Positions 1-5,915 of a stretch of 8,952 nucleotides of DNA are shown piece after piece. The stretch is from MGR-bin208 sp043779285 (lineage in GTDB: Bacteria > Bacteroidota > Bacteroidia > Chitinophagales > Chitinophagaceae). The DNA is taken from positions 1 through 8,952 of the forward strand of contig JAYWEL010000176.1 in NCBI GenBank assembly GCA_043779285.1, written 5' to 3'. Below the pieces are notes generated by a model. It was not told the DNA's origin. It ran no database searches and worked only from the letters and a program-made list of their open reading frames with translations. Position numbers and translations under genes: made by a program. Numbering within the stretch: the first letter of the stretch is position 1; each line of letters starts with the position of its first letter.

Positions 1-67
1 TCAGGGCAGAAAGTGCCACCACAAACATCCTGTTGCGCAGAGAGAACTGTATGAGTTTATTTAGCAT
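1..67 (-). CDS. Start of CusA/CzcA-type RND heavy-metal efflux pump (partial, runs off left edge)
   Basis: Only the first 22 codons are in the window. The minus-strand ATG at 67-65 opens a frame with no stop to the edge and reads MLNKLIQFSLRNRMFVVALS followed by Ala-Leu. This matches the usual N-terminus of CusA/CzcA heavy-metal RND pumps: a short cytoplasmic amphipathic helix (NKLIQFSLRNR) leading into the first transmembrane helix. In that family the protein is an inner-membrane, proton-driven pump that passes metal from the periplasm or cytoplasm to the adaptor and outer-membrane channel. It starts 18 bases after the DUF2911 gene stops, so it is probably the last visible cistron of the operon. 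It completes a CusC-CusB-CusA set with the two genes at 4719-5915 and 3064-4722. Whether the pump carries a C-terminal TolC fusion, as some Bacteroidota CusA proteins do, cannot be seen here. The call rests on 22 residues plus context. Confidence 0.8.
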   Translation of the reverse strand, partial: MLNKLIQFSLRNRMFVVALSAL

Positions 68-85
68 TAAATACTTTTTCAGTTT

Positions 86-712
86 TTAATCGATAATCCG
101 AAGAGGGATAGTTAACCGTAATTTCTCCCAACTAATTTCTATGTGACCGGAATTATTTTCTTTTGGCTTTAGCTGATACATCAATCTCTCCTGAACCCCA
201 TTAACAATTTCTGGTTTAATTGAAATCCTTACCAGATCGTCATTGGCACTGTATTCATCTGCCAAATGCTGTTCCCAGTTCTTGTTTATGGCAACAATCC
301 ATTCTTCCTTTCCGGGGAAAGTGAACAATGCATATTTCCCCGCCTCAATTTTTTTATTTCCAATACTGAAACTTTTATCTACCGTAATGGCTGTGGCCAT
401 ATGAGCACCGGTAACCCATACCTGATCGAATGGTATGAGTCCGCCCCAAATCACCCTTCCCCTTACTGCGGGTGAATGATACAGCACTTTTACATTCGCA
501 TTGCCTATCATACTGCTTGCAAATGCCTTCAAACTTTTCTTAACAGTGTCGATATCTGTTGAAGCAGTCGGATTGATAGTGATTCCTTCATCTACAACTT
601 CTTTTGCATCTGCTATAGGTACAAGTTCTGCTACTGGTTGCATTTTGGGTGTACAGGCAGCATAAGCAAGTAAACAGATTAACCCGAAGAATTTAAAATT
701 TCTTGACATCAT
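86..712 (-). CDS. DUF2911 family lipoprotein
   Basis: This is a 208-residue exported protein. The N-terminus has a hydrophobic stretch (residues 8-19) followed by Cys20 (LLAYAAC), a plausible though not canonical lipobox. Residues about 60-165 carry the DUF2911 signature: a YHSPAVRGRVIWGGLIPF stretch (78-95), VWVTGAHMAT (98-107), a beta-rich IGNKKIEAGKYALFTFPGK stretch (117-135) and EEWIVAINKN (136-145). The molecular role of DUF2911 is unknown. It lies between the metal-binding lipoprotein (10 bases upstream) and the CusA-like pump (18 bases downstream), which points to a periplasmic or outer-membrane accessory role in metal handling; this is inference. No Cys other than the lipobox and Cys13 is present, so thiol-based metal binding by the mature domain is unlikely. 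Two adjacent ATG codons (712 and 709) could both start it; the difference is one residue. Confidence 0.85.
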   Translation of the reverse strand: MMSRNFKFFGLICLLAYAACTPKMQPVAELVPIADAKEVVDEGITINPTASTDIDTVKKSLKAFASSMIGNANVKVLYHSPAVRGRVIWGGLIPFDQVWVTGAHMATAITVDKSFSIGNKKIEAGKYALFTFPGKEEWIVAINKNWEQHLADEYSANDDLVRISIKPEIVNGVQERLMYQLKPKENNSGHIEISWEKLRLTIPLRIID

Positions 713-722
713 AATTTATTTA

Positions 723-1733
723 TTAATGAGCTACATGCTCTGCAGATTTTGTACCAGTTGATCCCTCCTTCACATTCAATACGAAATCGGTGGTATGAAC
801 TTTACCTTCGCTTTTAAACTGGATCCAACCCCTGTAAATTCCCGGCTTTTTAAACGTTGTGTGCAGGTCAAACTTATTGCCCTCAACATCCGGATGTACG
901 TGCAGGTATTCCTTGTCTGTAAGACTAACTACTACCATATGTGCTTTGGCTCCCAGGTAATTTTCCAGTTTATTAACATCTACATCCTTACCATCTTTCA
1001 TCACTTTACCACTGATATGCATTTGAGTTCCAGTTTCCAACACTCCTGATTCAGGCTTTAATGTAACAGAAAATTTATCAGATACCCCAGTAAGTTTATC
1101 CCCGCTATAAGTCACGGCAGTTTTAGTTGCACCTTTTACATTCAGGTTGATTTTTTCCACCTGGTGGCTTCCACCTGTTGGCAGATAATCGGCAAAAACG
1201 GTATAATCGCCACCAAAGGCTAAGCGGGTTTCGTTATGCCCTGCTCCGTCCGTATATGCATTATCTTTTCCCAGAACTTTAATCTTATAAGATCCGTCTG
1301 CATCAAATTGCGGATGAATATGTTCGAAATAACTCAGGTCGTTACTGACAATGATCAAATGTATTTTCTTCTCGTGCTGTACATCTAAAGCCACTGCTTC
1401 ATCTTTTTTTCCTAAAACGATTGGCGTAAAAGAAAACATAGCCTCTTTACCAGCTTCAATGGATTCGGGAGCTGATGCAAATTTCATTTGATAAACAAAC
1501 CCGTTATCTACTCCGTCGAAATGCTCCAGGTTCATTCCGCATACAGGACAACGACCTTCTGCCGGATAAGTTTTTCCTTTTTCGCAATTCATCGGGCAAC
1601 GATAACTATGTGCATGTGCTGTTTCTGCATTTGCTGCTGTGCTCTCTTTTGTGTTAGCTGAATTATTACATGCTGTAAAAACCAATCCTGAACTAATTAA
1701 TATAAAGGCGACTATTTTAAATACTGATTTCAT
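723..1733 (-). CDS. Lipoprotein with one heavy-metal-binding domain and two duplicated His-rich modules
   Basis: This 336-residue protein is read from the ATG at 1733. A TTG nine bases upstream is in frame but is the poorer choice. The N-terminus is a signal sequence ending in FTAC, with Cys22 as likely lipidation site. Residues 44-69 form a heavy-metal-binding domain of the CPMxC type: YRCPMNCEKGKTY, then CPVCGMNL, with Cys46, Met48, Cys50, Cys62, Cys65 and Met67. Two similar beta-rich modules follow, at about 80-200 and 215-322. Each has a His, 12 residues, then H-x-H-P: His125 with H138-I-H140-P, and His265 with H278-V-H280-P. Each ends in an aromatic-rich strand (GGDYTVFADYLPTGG; PGIYRGWIQFKSEG), resembling YtkA/FixH-like periplasmic domains. 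The C-terminus is AEHVAH. The layout suggests a membrane-anchored periplasmic metal-binding or metal-delivery protein, probably for copper given the pump operon; the metal and the partner are inferred. It lies 21 bases after its neighbour and 10 bases before the DUF2911 gene. Confidence 0.85.
   Translation of the reverse strand: MKSVFKIVAFILISSGLVFTACNNSANTKESTAANAETAHAHSYRCPMNCEKGKTYPAEGRCPVCGMNLEHFDGVDNGFVYQMKFASAPESIEAGKEAMFSFTPIVLGKKDEAVALDVQHEKKIHLIIVSNDLSYFEHIHPQFDADGSYKIKVLGKDNAYTDGAGHNETRLAFGGDYTVFADYLPTGGSHQVEKINLNVKGATKTAVTYSGDKLTGVSDKFSVTLKPESGVLETGTQMHISGKVMKDGKDVDVNKLENYLGAKAHMVVVSLTDKEYLHVHPDVEGNKFDLHTTFKKPGIYRGWIQFKSEGKVHTTDFVLNVKEGSTGTKSAEHVAH
768..1091 (-). repeat. Second His-rich beta module of the lipoprotein (residues about 215-322)
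   Basis: The core is KAHMVVVSLTDKEYLHVHP, with His265, His278 and His280. It is followed by PGIYRGWIQFKSEGKVH and FVLNVK. It is shorter than the first module because the Asp/Gly insert is absent. Module edges are approximate. Confidence 0.65.
1134..1496 (-). repeat. First His-rich beta module of the lipoprotein (residues about 80-200)
   Basis: The core is KIHLIIVSNDLSYFEHIHP, with His125, His138 and His140. It is followed by an insert rich in Asp/Gly (DNAYTDGAGHNE) and the strand GGDYTVFADYLPTGG. It aligns with the second module at 768-1091, with the same 13-residue spacing between the first His and the HxHP motif. Module edges are approximate. Confidence 0.65.
1527..1604 (-). repeat. Heavy-metal-binding domain copy 3 (residues 44-69 of the lipoprotein)
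   Basis: This unit encodes YRCPMNCEKGKTYPAEGRCP followed by VCGMNL. It has the same length and the same Cys/Met positions as the two units of the neighbouring gene, so the two adjacent genes share a module. Confidence 0.85.
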
Positions 1734-1754
1734 GTGTTTCAATTTTTTATTTTA

Positions 1755-2138
1755 TTATGAATGATTGTGACCTTCATGACCGGTTTTTTCAGCTTTCTTT
1801 TCTTCTACTTTCTTTAAATTCATTTTACATACAGGACATTTGCCTTCCTTATCGTAGGTTTTGTCTTTTTCACATTTCATCGGGCACTGATATTTTGTTG
1901 CAATGACTGCTTTCTTCTCTGCTTTTAAATGCATCCCACATTTTGGACAATCGCCGGCTTTGTCATATGTTTTTTCGCCTTCACATTTCATCGGACATTT
2001 ATAAACCATTTCTGTTTTGTCTTTTTTCAATTCTGTTTTAGCTTTCTTTTTTTCTTTTGCTTTTGTTTCCTGGGCATTTAAGTCTGTAAAACTTAGTACG
2101 GCCAATACCATTGCTAGAAATAAAGGAATCTTTTTCAT
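1755..2138 (-). CDS. Secreted protein with two tandem heavy-metal-binding domains
   Basis: This is a 127-residue protein with a cleavable signal peptide (residues 1-22, LNA before Gln23). A highly charged Lys/Glu linker (24-42) follows, then two near-identical heavy-metal-binding domains. Domain 1 (46-71) has Cys48, Met50, Cys52, Cys64, Cys67 and Met69. Domain 2 (83-108) has Cys85, Met87, Cys89, Cys101, Cys104 and Met106. The tail is HEGHNHS. In this family the domain binds soft metals and is usually fused to the N-terminus of CusB-type adaptors or copper P-type ATPases; here it is free-standing. That fits a soluble periplasmic metal sponge or a chaperone handing metal to the adaptor, which lacks this domain. 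Domain 2 has Lys105 where domain 1 and the neighbouring lipoprotein have Gly (CPVCKM versus CPKCGM). It starts 18 bases after the PHGG protein stops. Confidence 0.87.
   Translation of the reverse strand: MKKIPLFLAMVLAVLSFTDLNAQETKAKEKKKAKTELKKDKTEMVYKCPMKCEGEKTYDKAGDCPKCGMHLKAEKKAVIATKYQCPMKCEKDKTYDKEGKCPVCKMNLKKVEEKKAEKTGHEGHNHS
1815..1892 (-). repeat. Heavy-metal-binding domain copy 2 (residues 83-108 of the tandem protein)
   Basis: This is one of three related 78-base units in the window. It encodes YQCPMKCEKDKTYDKEGKCP followed by VCKMNL. It shares clear nucleotide similarity with the unit at 1926-2003, including a CACATTTCATCGG stretch, which suggests fairly recent internal duplication. 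Confidence 0.85.
1926..2003 (-). repeat. Heavy-metal-binding domain copy 1 (residues 46-71 of the tandem protein)
   Basis: This unit encodes YKCPMKCEGEKTYDKAGDCP followed by KCGMHL. It matches the next unit (1815-1892) residue by residue with no gaps. A single-copy relative lies in the adjacent lipoprotein gene at 1527-1604. Confidence 0.85.
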
Positions 2139-2156
2139 AATTTTTTGTTTTAAATA

Positions 2157-2582
2157 TTAATGTTTGTGTGTTGCTTTTTTAGTAGATGAAATTGCTTTAA
2201 ACATTCCAGAGGCTGTTTTTTTCCCAACCTGAAATGTAACAACCAAATTAGAAAATGCAATGACTTTCGCATCTGTTGTTACAAACCCATCTCCCGATGC
2301 GGTTAATGAAACAGTTTTAGTAGTTCCATCTTTAAACTGCATCAATAACTCTCCTTTTACGTCTTTCTCTTTTAAAGTTTTTGAATTCGCATCTAAAAGA
2401 AAAAATTGAATCTTTGCGTCCTTATTTACCATTTCAATATGGTATCCCCCAGATGCTGTTTCTACAGTTCCACCATGAGGTCCGGATGTGTGAGCATGTT
2501 CCTTTGAATTATGCTGAGCAAATGATTGCAGTGAAATAGCCATTGCAAAAATCAGCACTGAAATTGAAATAATTTTTTTCAT
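2157..2582 (-). CDS. Small secreted His-rich protein with a GPHGG / YHIEM motif
   Basis: This is a 141-residue protein with a signal peptide (1-22, SFA before Gln23). A His-rich mature N-terminus follows (His24, His29, His31) and leads into SGPHGGTVETASGGYHIEMV (33-52). The rest is beta-rich: IQFFLLD (58-64), GELLMQFKDG (77-86), LVVTFQVGKK (113-122). The tail is ATHKH. A PHGG segment followed by a Y/F-H-x-E-x strand recurs in small periplasmic proteins and adaptor N-termini of metal-efflux operons in Bacteroidota, but I cannot name a characterised family. The His clusters at both ends suggest metal binding in the periplasm; this is inference. There is no Cys in the mature protein, unlike the product of the next gene 18 bases downstream, so it would be a His-based rather than thiol-based binder. 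It starts 17 bases after the NTF2-like gene. Confidence 0.8.
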   Translation of the reverse strand: MKKIISISVLIFAMAISLQSFAQHNSKEHAHTSGPHGGTVETASGGYHIEMVNKDAKIQFFLLDANSKTLKEKDVKGELLMQFKDGTTKTVSLTASGDGFVTTDAKVIAFSNLVVTFQVGKKTASGMFKAISSTKKATHKH

Positions 2583-2599
2583 ATTAGGTAAGGGTATTT

Positions 2600-3049
2600 T
2601 TAATTTAATTTTTTATATGATGAATGTATTTTTTCAATTTTCCATCCATCCTTTGTTTTAATTAGAATTGCTGTGGCAACACCTTTGCTTTTCAATTCCT
2701 TCGGATCTTTTGCCAAAACAATGGTATAAAAATATGTTTCCGTGGTAAATGCATAATTTCCAACAACCTTTACTTCAACCTTATAGTCGCTGAATGTGAA
2801 TGACTTGAATTCTTTTAATTCAGGTCCTAAATGATGTTGCAGATAATTACTGATTGTTCCTTCTACTTTAGACTGTTCAATAACTTTCGAGTTTTTAACA
2901 AACATGTTTACTATACCAATAGTGTCCAATTTTTCAATAGCCTGTTTATAGCTATTCAGGTGTTTTTTAACAGCTATCTCATCACTGGATTGAGCATATA
3001 CAGACATCACCGAAATAAGCAGGAAAAGCATTAACGTTGTTTTTTTCAT
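2600..3049 (-). CDS. Secreted NTF2-like / SnoaL-type protein
   Basis: This is a 149-residue protein with a signal peptide (1-19, VYA before Gln20). The mature part fits an NTF2-like cone: a first helix with IAVKKHLNSYKQAIEKLD (25-42) and the following IVNMF, then EQSKVEGTISNYLQHHLGPE (58-77), a long curved sheet (FTFSDYKVEVKVVGNYAFTT, 84-103; TETYFYTIVLA; GVATAILIKTKDGWKIEKIH) and a final SSYKK. Members of this superfamily are enzymes or ligand binders with very different roles, so no reaction is assigned. Candidate functional residues are His72-His73 and His142. It starts 14 bases after the CusB-like adaptor stops, inside the metal-efflux operon, which suggests a periplasmic accessory role. 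No clear metal-binding cluster is present. Confidence 0.8.
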   Translation of the reverse strand: MKKTTLMLFLLISVMSVYAQSSDEIAVKKHLNSYKQAIEKLDTIGIVNMFVKNSKVIEQSKVEGTISNYLQHHLGPELKEFKSFTFSDYKVEVKVVGNYAFTTETYFYTIVLAKDPKELKSKGVATAILIKTKDGWKIEKIHSSYKKLN

Positions 3050-3063
3050 TTTTATTTTTTTTA

Positions 3064-4722
3064 TTATTGATTTAAATACATCATTTTCATTTGATATACA
3101 TTTTTGACTACGACTCGTTCCCCATCTTCTACTCCTTTAATAATGATCGAATTCCGGTCATTTGTTTCCGATTTCAATACAAAGCTGATACTGTAATGCT
3201 CTGCATTGTCTTTAATAAATACAACCGGCTTACCGTTTACTTCTGTAATAGCTTCATTGGGGATGATGACTTGTCTTACTGTATTTGACCCGGTCATTCG
3301 TACATTAATATTTTCGGCGATCTTGAAATTTCCTTTTGGATCAATAATTTCAAACAATACATTCTGTGATTGATTGCCGGCATTTACGGATTGCGCCGTG
3401 CTTATTAATTTTAATTTAAAAATGGATGAATCAATGTTTGAAACCGTAGTAAACGAATGAACTGTTTTTAATTTAGCGACATCTTTTGAATACAATTGCG
3501 CTTCAACAAATACTTTTTCGAGATTGGTGACTTCAAATAAAGTCTCGCCTCCGTTAACAACAGCACCGATTGCAAAATTGAAATTTCCAACCACACCACT
3601 CACGGGTGAAATCAATGATAAATATTTTGAACCGGCACTGTTTTTACCAGTATTATTTTCAAATAACTCTTTATTTCTTTTAGCACTTTCATACCGGGCC
3701 TTTGCTTCCGTGATATCTTTTTTTGCTGCAATATCTTCAATCGCTTTCAATCGTTCGTATTGTGCTTTGGCAGCATCATATTCTGCCATAACATTATTTC
3801 TTTGAGATGTAATACTGATTTGCGTGGCTGCATCAATCTGCTGTTCTACAATGGCAACAACCTGTCCTTTTGAAACCCGTTGCCCGGGTGTAACTCTTAA
3901 AGATGTTATTTTACCTGTTTGCGGCGACTGTATGACTGCCTTACCTTCCGGTGCTGCAATGACAGTACCCAACATAATAGATGATTCATTAAAATCAGAT
4001 GTACCGATTTTTTCCGTCAGGATATTAAATAAAAACTGTGTTTCTTTTTCTACAGAAAACATATTGGAAACAGATCCAGAACCCGTACCCGGCTCAACAT
4101 GACCTTCATGTGCAATAGCGTTGTAAGTGCCTTTTACCGGCAACAAACAATACAGCAAAATCAAGGCTGCACCTATTTTATGATTTCTTTTTTTCATGAT
4201 AAAAAACATGATTATTAATCCCAGCAGTAAACTAATTAAACCAATAAACCAGTTACTACTATACCAATGCGTGTGAGCCACAATGGCAACCTCATTTACC
4301 AATTCTTTACCCGGTTCTATTTCATTCAACTGAAATAGATCGGGGCCGAATGGACCGTTAACAGATACTACCAGGTTATATTTCAGGTTCTCCGGAAAAA
4401 TACCTTTGATTTCGAAAACTCCTTTTTCTATTTTATTTACAAGCAGTGCTATGGAAGAATTTCCGGCAACTTTAACTGAAACCGTTAAAGAATCCAATGG
4501 TTCATTGGTTGAATAGTTACTGATAAAAAGTTTCAGAACAGATTCTGTTCCGGGTTTATAATAGCCATACTTTATAAGCAGTTCATATTTTTCAGAATAT
4601 GTTTCGCTGGTATGTGTAGTAGAAGAAGTTTTTACTTTAGAAGCGGCCTCGCCATGATCATCTCCACCATGTGCCATCACAATTGTGGGAATTAGCAATA
4701 AAAATAGGATCAGTTGTTTCAT
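3064..4722 (-). CDS. CusB-like RND efflux periplasmic adaptor with fused N-terminal domain and membrane hairpin
   Basis: This 552-residue adaptor is longer than a typical CusB/CzcB protein (about 350-420). It has a signal peptide (1-17, VMA) followed by HGGDDHGEA. Next comes a beta-rich periplasmic domain (about 45-135, FixH/YtkA-like in character). A transmembrane helix (157-176) and a basic KKRNHK turn follow, then a second hydrophobic stretch (183-197) ending in AIA before HEGH (205-208). From about 245 on it is a standard adaptor: GTVIAAPEGKAVIQSPQTGK (252-271) and TPGQRVSKGQVV form the lipoyl half, helices at 296-356 form the hairpin, ISPVSGVVGNFNFAIGAVVN (371-390) forms the second lipoyl half, and ENINVRMTGS (470-479) starts the final barrel. 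No heavy-metal-binding domain (CPM...CGM) is present. It links the outer-membrane channel to the RND pump in the periplasm. Its ATG overlaps the stop of the TolC-like gene by ATGA, suggesting translational coupling. Confidence 0.9.
   Translation of the reverse strand: MKQLILFLLLIPTIVMAHGGDDHGEAASKVKTSSTTHTSETYSEKYELLIKYGYYKPGTESVLKLFISNYSTNEPLDSLTVSVKVAGNSSIALLVNKIEKGVFEIKGIFPENLKYNLVVSVNGPFGPDLFQLNEIEPGKELVNEVAIVAHTHWYSSNWFIGLISLLLGLIIMFFIMKKRNHKIGAALILLYCLLPVKGTYNAIAHEGHVEPGTGSGSVSNMFSVEKETQFLFNILTEKIGTSDFNESSIMLGTVIAAPEGKAVIQSPQTGKITSLRVTPGQRVSKGQVVAIVEQQIDAATQISITSQRNNVMAEYDAAKAQYERLKAIEDIAAKKDITEAKARYESAKRNKELFENNTGKNSAGSKYLSLISPVSGVVGNFNFAIGAVVNGGETLFEVTNLEKVFVEAQLYSKDVAKLKTVHSFTTVSNIDSSIFKLKLISTAQSVNAGNQSQNVLFEIIDPKGNFKIAENINVRMTGSNTVRQVIIPNEAITEVNGKPVVFIKDNAEHYSISFVLKSETNDRNSIIIKGVEDGERVVVKNVYQMKMMYLNQ
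4111..4197 (-). other. Internal signal-peptide-like segment inside the adaptor (residues 176-204)
   Basis: The segment begins with an in-frame ATG (4197) and reads MKKRNHKIGAALILLYCLLP, then VKGTYNAIA. It has a basic n-region, a hydrophobic core and an A-x-A end before His205, the normal look of a signal peptide. By the positive-inside rule, KKRNHK is cytoplasmic between two membrane spans, so both flanking domains would be periplasmic. It probably marks the junction of two ancestral exported proteins. Confidence 0.6.
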
Positions 4723-5915
4723 AATTTACCCGTTAAGAAATGAATTGTAATGATGTTGATGTTTATATTATTAATCGTTTCCAGATATTTCAATTTTGTT
4801 TGCCAGGACGAACCAATATTTCTGAGATAATTGATGTAATCTGTTTCTCCGCTTTCAAAAAATCGTTTGGCTGTATTGATGATCTCCATTGATTTCGGTA
4901 AACCGGTTTTCTGAAAATAATTGTAAGATTGTAGATTTACTTTCAACTCCTTGTTTACATTCATCATTTCGCTGTTCAACTGCTGCCTGAACCCTTCTGA
5001 TTTAAGAACTGATACATCCTTTTCAATTTTAGCTGCCTGAATGCCGGACTTATATTGCCAGAACCATAATGGAATGGTCAACCCGGCACGAAACCTCAAA
5101 CGTGTTGGCGTAGTTCTTTCACCTTGGTTAAAATAGCCAAAAGCAAGTCCGGGCAAAGCTTTGCTCTTTTGCAGTTCCAGATTTTTCTGAGAAGCGATGA
5201 TCTCCTGATTTAATATTCCTACAGAAGGATTTTGCTCAAAAGAAAGACTATCAGTTATAGAAATCAATCCGTCAGGCAGTAGCATTATCGTTAATGGCTG
5301 CAATTGAAAGAATTCTTCTGTTCCAGTCCAATACTGTAATTGTGCTTTCAAATTTTCGCCTGCTATAACAGACTGCTCATATTGATTATGCAAATCGCCA
5401 TATTCATTTTCGGTATATGTTTTTTGCAGGTAGTCTATTTGTCCGGCTTCATATTGTCTTTGAGCGGCAACCTGCAATTTTCCGAAAACACTATCCTGCA
5501 AATGCAATTCATTTACTAAAGCTTCGTTATACTGTGCAGCCAAATAAAGCATTCTTATCTGGTAAGACAACTCGGATGCTGATCGAAGTTTTTCTTTTTC
5601 TGCAATTACAACCTGTTGTTTCTGCAATTGTACCTGTTTACCATAAACCGTAGGAAATTCCATGGACTGGGTAAAAAATCCGGTATAAAACTTACCGGTA
5701 GGGCTTTCCCAGAAAAATTCCGGATTGGGCAGATTGACAGAGGCTTTTATCAATTTCTTTTGCTGCAAAACCAATTGGTCAGCAGCCGAGATGTTCTTAC
5801 TGAACTTTGTTGCTTTTTCAACGGCTTCCTCTACCGTTAAAGTTTTTTGAGAAAAGCAGACATTAGCTATCAGCAATAAAATAAATGGTATGGCATATTT
5901 AAAAAGCATGTTCAT
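4719..5915 (-). CDS. TolC/CusC-like outer-membrane efflux channel
   Basis: This is a 398-residue protein with a signal peptide (1-22, CFS before Gln23). It is an outer-membrane factor of the TolC family, the trimeric exit duct of RND pumps. The start has LTVEEAVEKATKFSKNI (26-42). Then come LPNPEFFWESPTGK (62-75), the strand region FTQSMEFPTVYGKQ (81-94) and a long helix (about 95-190). The second half repeats the pattern with LPGLAFGYFNQG (254-265) and RAGLTIPLWFWQ (276-287). The two OEP repeats are visible as RQYEAGQIDYLQ (153-164) and RFFESGETDYINYL (351-364). It is slightly short for the family but shows no truncation. Its ATG overlaps the TlpA-like stop by ATGA and its stop overlaps the adaptor start the same way. 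A second ATG at 5909 is possible. Confidence 0.92.
   Translation of the reverse strand: MNMLFKYAIPFILLLIANVCFSQKTLTVEEAVEKATKFSKNISAADQLVLQQKKLIKASVNLPNPEFFWESPTGKFYTGFFTQSMEFPTVYGKQVQLQKQQVVIAEKEKLRSASELSYQIRMLYLAAQYNEALVNELHLQDSVFGKLQVAAQRQYEAGQIDYLQKTYTENEYGDLHNQYEQSVIAGENLKAQLQYWTGTEEFFQLQPLTIMLLPDGLISITDSLSFEQNPSVGILNQEIIASQKNLELQKSKALPGLAFGYFNQGERTTPTRLRFRAGLTIPLWFWQYKSGIQAAKIEKDVSVLKSEGFRQQLNSEMMNVNKELKVNLQSYNYFQKTGLPKSMEIINTAKRFFESGETDYINYLRNIGSSWQTKLKYLETINNININIITIHFLTGKL

Noticed and set aside
1731..1742. TTG start at 1742 for the metal-binding lipoprotein
   Set aside because: The ATG at 1733 is three codons downstream and gives a normal lipoprotein signal (MKSVFK...); the TTG adds only three residues and has no supporting site.
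3064..4197. Separate adaptor gene starting at the internal ATG 4197
   Set aside because: The upstream reading frame is continuous, has its own signal peptide and is coupled to the channel gene by ATGA, so one fused gene is the simpler reading. Internal initiation stays possible.
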